DNA of 14,447 nt, taken from the NCBI GenBank assembly GCA_030042795.1, contig JASHYZ010000598.1, forward strand, positions 1 through 14,447. The letters are read 5' to 3'. Each line of letters begins with the position of its first letter. Within the stretch, counting starts at the first letter, position 1. Below, piece after piece: positions 14,447 through 14,447 of the stretch. The stretch is from Terriglobia bacterium (GTDB lineage: Bacteria > Acidobacteriota > Terriglobia > UBA7540). The position numbers were made by a program, and so were the translations under genes. The notes beneath the pieces were generated by a model. It saw only the letters and a list, made by a program, of their open reading frames with translations, was not told the DNA's origin and did no database searches.

Positions 14447-14447
14447 T

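Overview
The window looks like a chromosomal piece of a soil-type Acidobacteriota, probably the Terriglobia/Bryobacteria side. This rests on family knowledge: a very large Oar-like TonB-dependent receptor with an N-terminal carboxypeptidase-regulatory-like domain, a moderately high GC coding style, abundant short palindromic intergenic elements of the GTCATTCC type, and an accessory sugar-catabolism locus with its own AraC regulator. No rRNA, tRNA, CRISPR array or transposase gene was seen.

Layout. Positions 1-1425 are mostly non-coding. They hold a probable minus-strand gene start running off the left edge (1-172, very strong Shine-Dalgarno), a 132-bp MITE-like inverted-repeat element with a perfect 8-bp target duplication (204-335), an AT-rich patch with a 14-bp palindrome, two related roughly 160-bp palindromic elements in opposite orientation (431-591 and 961-1116), a good sigma70-type promoter with no convincing gene behind it (644-672), and two sets of 39-40-bp tandem repeats. 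A TonB-dependent receptor follows (1426-4986), with a hairpin touching its ribosome binding site.

Next is a plus-strand catabolic cluster. It has a PLP alanine-racemase-fold enzyme of the D-threonine aldolase/D-serine dehydratase type with an altered metal site (5123-6283); a third palindromic element (6330-6470); then a tightly packed run of a cyclase-family metal hydrolase, an NADP-type SDR, an IlvD/EDD sugar-acid dehydratase, a DapA-superfamily enzyme resembling 2-keto-3-deoxy-L-arabonate dehydratase, and an AraC regulator (6527-11913). Gaps are 13 bp, 31 bp, 31 bp and an ATGA overlap. Convergent to it is a minus-strand pair: a second, NAD-type SDR (13399-14157) and a secreted glycoside-hydrolase-like protein (11925-13367). 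A possible gene tail sits at the right edge (14309-14446).

Working model (inference): the receptor brings in, and the secreted hydrolase releases, a plant or microbial glycan fragment. The SDRs oxidise the sugar, the cyclase-family hydrolase may open a lactone or similar ring, and the IlvD/EDD enzyme followed by the DapA-like enzyme dehydrates the sugar acid and then the 2-keto-3-deoxy acid, as in non-phosphorylative (Weimberg-like) routes. The aldolase-like PLP protein has no obvious place in such a pathway, and an alpha-ketoglutarate-semialdehyde dehydrogenase and a classical lactonase are not in the window. The true substrate is therefore open and may be an unusual sugar or sugar-amino compound.
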